This document shows, piece by piece, positions 32,639 through 33,219 of a DNA stretch of 33,219 nt; position 1 is the stretch's first letter, and each line of letters starts with the position of its first letter. The stretch covers positions 1 through 33,219 of the forward strand of contig CAYNDV010000038.1 in the NCBI GenBank assembly GCA_964396055.1, read 5' to 3'. The notes under the pieces are model-generated. The model did no database searches and was not told where the DNA came from. It was given only the letters and a program-made list of their open reading frames with translations. A program made the translations under genes and the position numbers. This DNA is from CAYJPV01 sp964396055 (GTDB lineage: Bacteria > Acidobacteriota > Vicinamibacteria > Vicinamibacterales > JAKQTR01).

Positions 32639-32667
32639 AGGATAACACCGTGTAAACACGGTGGCAA
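32639..32667 (-). promoter_or_regulatory. promoter with palindromic operator for the VTC-DUF4956-CotH operon
   Basis: On the minus strand TTGCCA (32662-32667) and TATCCT (32639-32644) are 17 bases apart. The spacer is almost filled by the perfect palindrome CACCGTGTAAACACGGTG (32646-32663; arms of eight with AA centre). A protein bound there would sit between the -35 and -10 boxes, so repression of the operon is the likely use. The binding protein is unknown. The remainder of 32591-32712 shows nothing else. Confidence 0.6.
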
Positions 32668-32712
32668 ACCGGCGCGGCGCGACAGGTACGGCGGCCGGCC
32701 CCGGGGTGGCGC

Positions 32713-33219
32713 CTAGCGGTTGGCGGCCCTGATGCGCGCGACGAACTGATCGACGTAGCCAGCCAGGGCCTGCACCACGGCCTCGGCGTGCGACGAGGCC
32801 CCGCCGCCCGACACGCCGCCCTTGTCGAGCAGCGCCACGCGCACCAGGACGGGCTTCGTCCCGTACGACAGCGTCGCCGTGGTGTGGGTGTAGAGGTTGG
32901 CGTCGTAGCGCGAGACGCAATACCCCGTGGAGGTGGCCGACGTCACCACGTGCACGTAGAGGTAGCTGTCCTCATCGTCGTTCCGGGCCACGGTGAGCCC
33001 GCCGGCGGCCAGGCTCTTCTGCACGGCCGCGTCGATGGCCGTTTCGCGCAGGCCGCATTTCGCGGCGTCGGCGCCCAGGCCCTCGATGACGACGCCCAGG
33101 CGCGTGAGGCCGATCAGTTCCGCATCCGGGCGCTGATCGAGCGGCTCCGCGCCGGCGGGCCGCGGCGCGACGGCCGGTACGCGATCCGGCGGCGCAGGCG
33201 GCGCGGGTGCCGCGGGCGC
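32713..33219 (-). CDS. C-terminal part of an unknown protein (runs off window edge)
   Basis: The last 168 residues are visible and the 5' end lies beyond the window. An Ala/Pro-rich linker (APAPPAPPDRVPAVAPRP) leads into a compact domain: ELIGLTRLGVVIEGLGADAA, KCGLRETAIDAAVQKSLAAG, SYLYVHVVTSATSTGYCVSR. It ends in a helix (AVVQALAGYVDQFVARIRAANR). The two cysteines and alternating strands suggest a secreted alpha/beta domain, but no family is recognised. It precedes the VTC operon on the same strand but is separated from it by that operon's own promoter. Confidence 0.7.
   Translation of the reverse strand, partial: APAAPAPPAPPDRVPAVAPRPAGAEPLDQRPDAELIGLTRLGVVIEGLGADAAKCGLRETAIDAAVQKSLAAGGLTVARNDDEDSYLYVHVVTSATSTGYCVSRYDANLYTHTTATLSYGTKPVLVRVALLDKGGVSGGGASSHAEAVVQALAGYVDQFVARIRAANR

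Overview
The window is a GC-rich stretch of bacterial chromosome from a draft, probably metagenomic, short-read scaffold. Gene content suggests a soil-type heterotroph, most likely Acidobacteriota of the Vicinamibacteria type. The reasons are many secreted hydrolases, an M1 peptidase with HEAT repeats, a dockerin-like sulfatase, lamin-tail and thrombospondin-type-3 exoproteins, and Phd/VapC pairs between metabolic genes. There is no rRNA or tRNA to confirm this. A 100-N gap at 25408-25507 is flanked by identical 55-bp ends and looks like an assembly artefact inside one intact gene.

Layout. 1-142: edge of a hicB antitoxin. 412-8402: a polysaccharide-degradation region with an exported sulfatase carrying a dockerin-like tail, a GH43-type enzyme, a Phd/VapC pair, a membrane protein, and an esterase-GH43 operon behind a sigma70-like promoter with a perfect LacI-family-type operator. 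8466-13825 (minus): mtgA, a YjbR-family protein, an exported SagB-type nitroreductase, an inositol-monophosphatase-family enzyme, an internally deleted DinB/YfiT remnant and an M1 peptidase. 13862-14604: second Phd/VapC pair. 14653-20733: an exported alpha/beta hydrolase, a 997-aa secreted nuclease, an aldo/keto-reductase-fold protein lacking its catalytic residues, and a class I glutamine amidotransferase. 20777-23442: a secreted protein of unknown function, a TauE/SafE transporter, a cupin and a QueD-like protein. 23519-26905: two TPM-domain proteins and a serine beta-lactamase-family hydrolase. 26986-29604: a TPR hybrid histidine kinase. 29611-32590 (minus): a translationally coupled VTC-DUF4956-CotH operon. 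32713-33219: edge of an unknown gene. No gene-free stretch exceeds 300 bases.

The most unusual observation is a family of palindromic elements. Its copies share the 17-base arm CAATCCCGGATTGATTT and its reverse complement around different loops. One copy (21334-21389) lies in frame inside the signal-peptide region of the secreted protein and supplies its residues. A tandem pair (22301-22403) abuts the end of the TauE/SafE gene, contributes to its stop codon and ends in a 22-bp stem plus five T's that looks like a terminator. In-frame palindromic insertion resembles the Rickettsia palindromic elements, but this sequence does not look like them. A second theme is leaderless-looking transcription: eight genes have a -10-like hexamer ending 5-7 bases before the start codon, while other genes have good Shine-Dalgarno sites.
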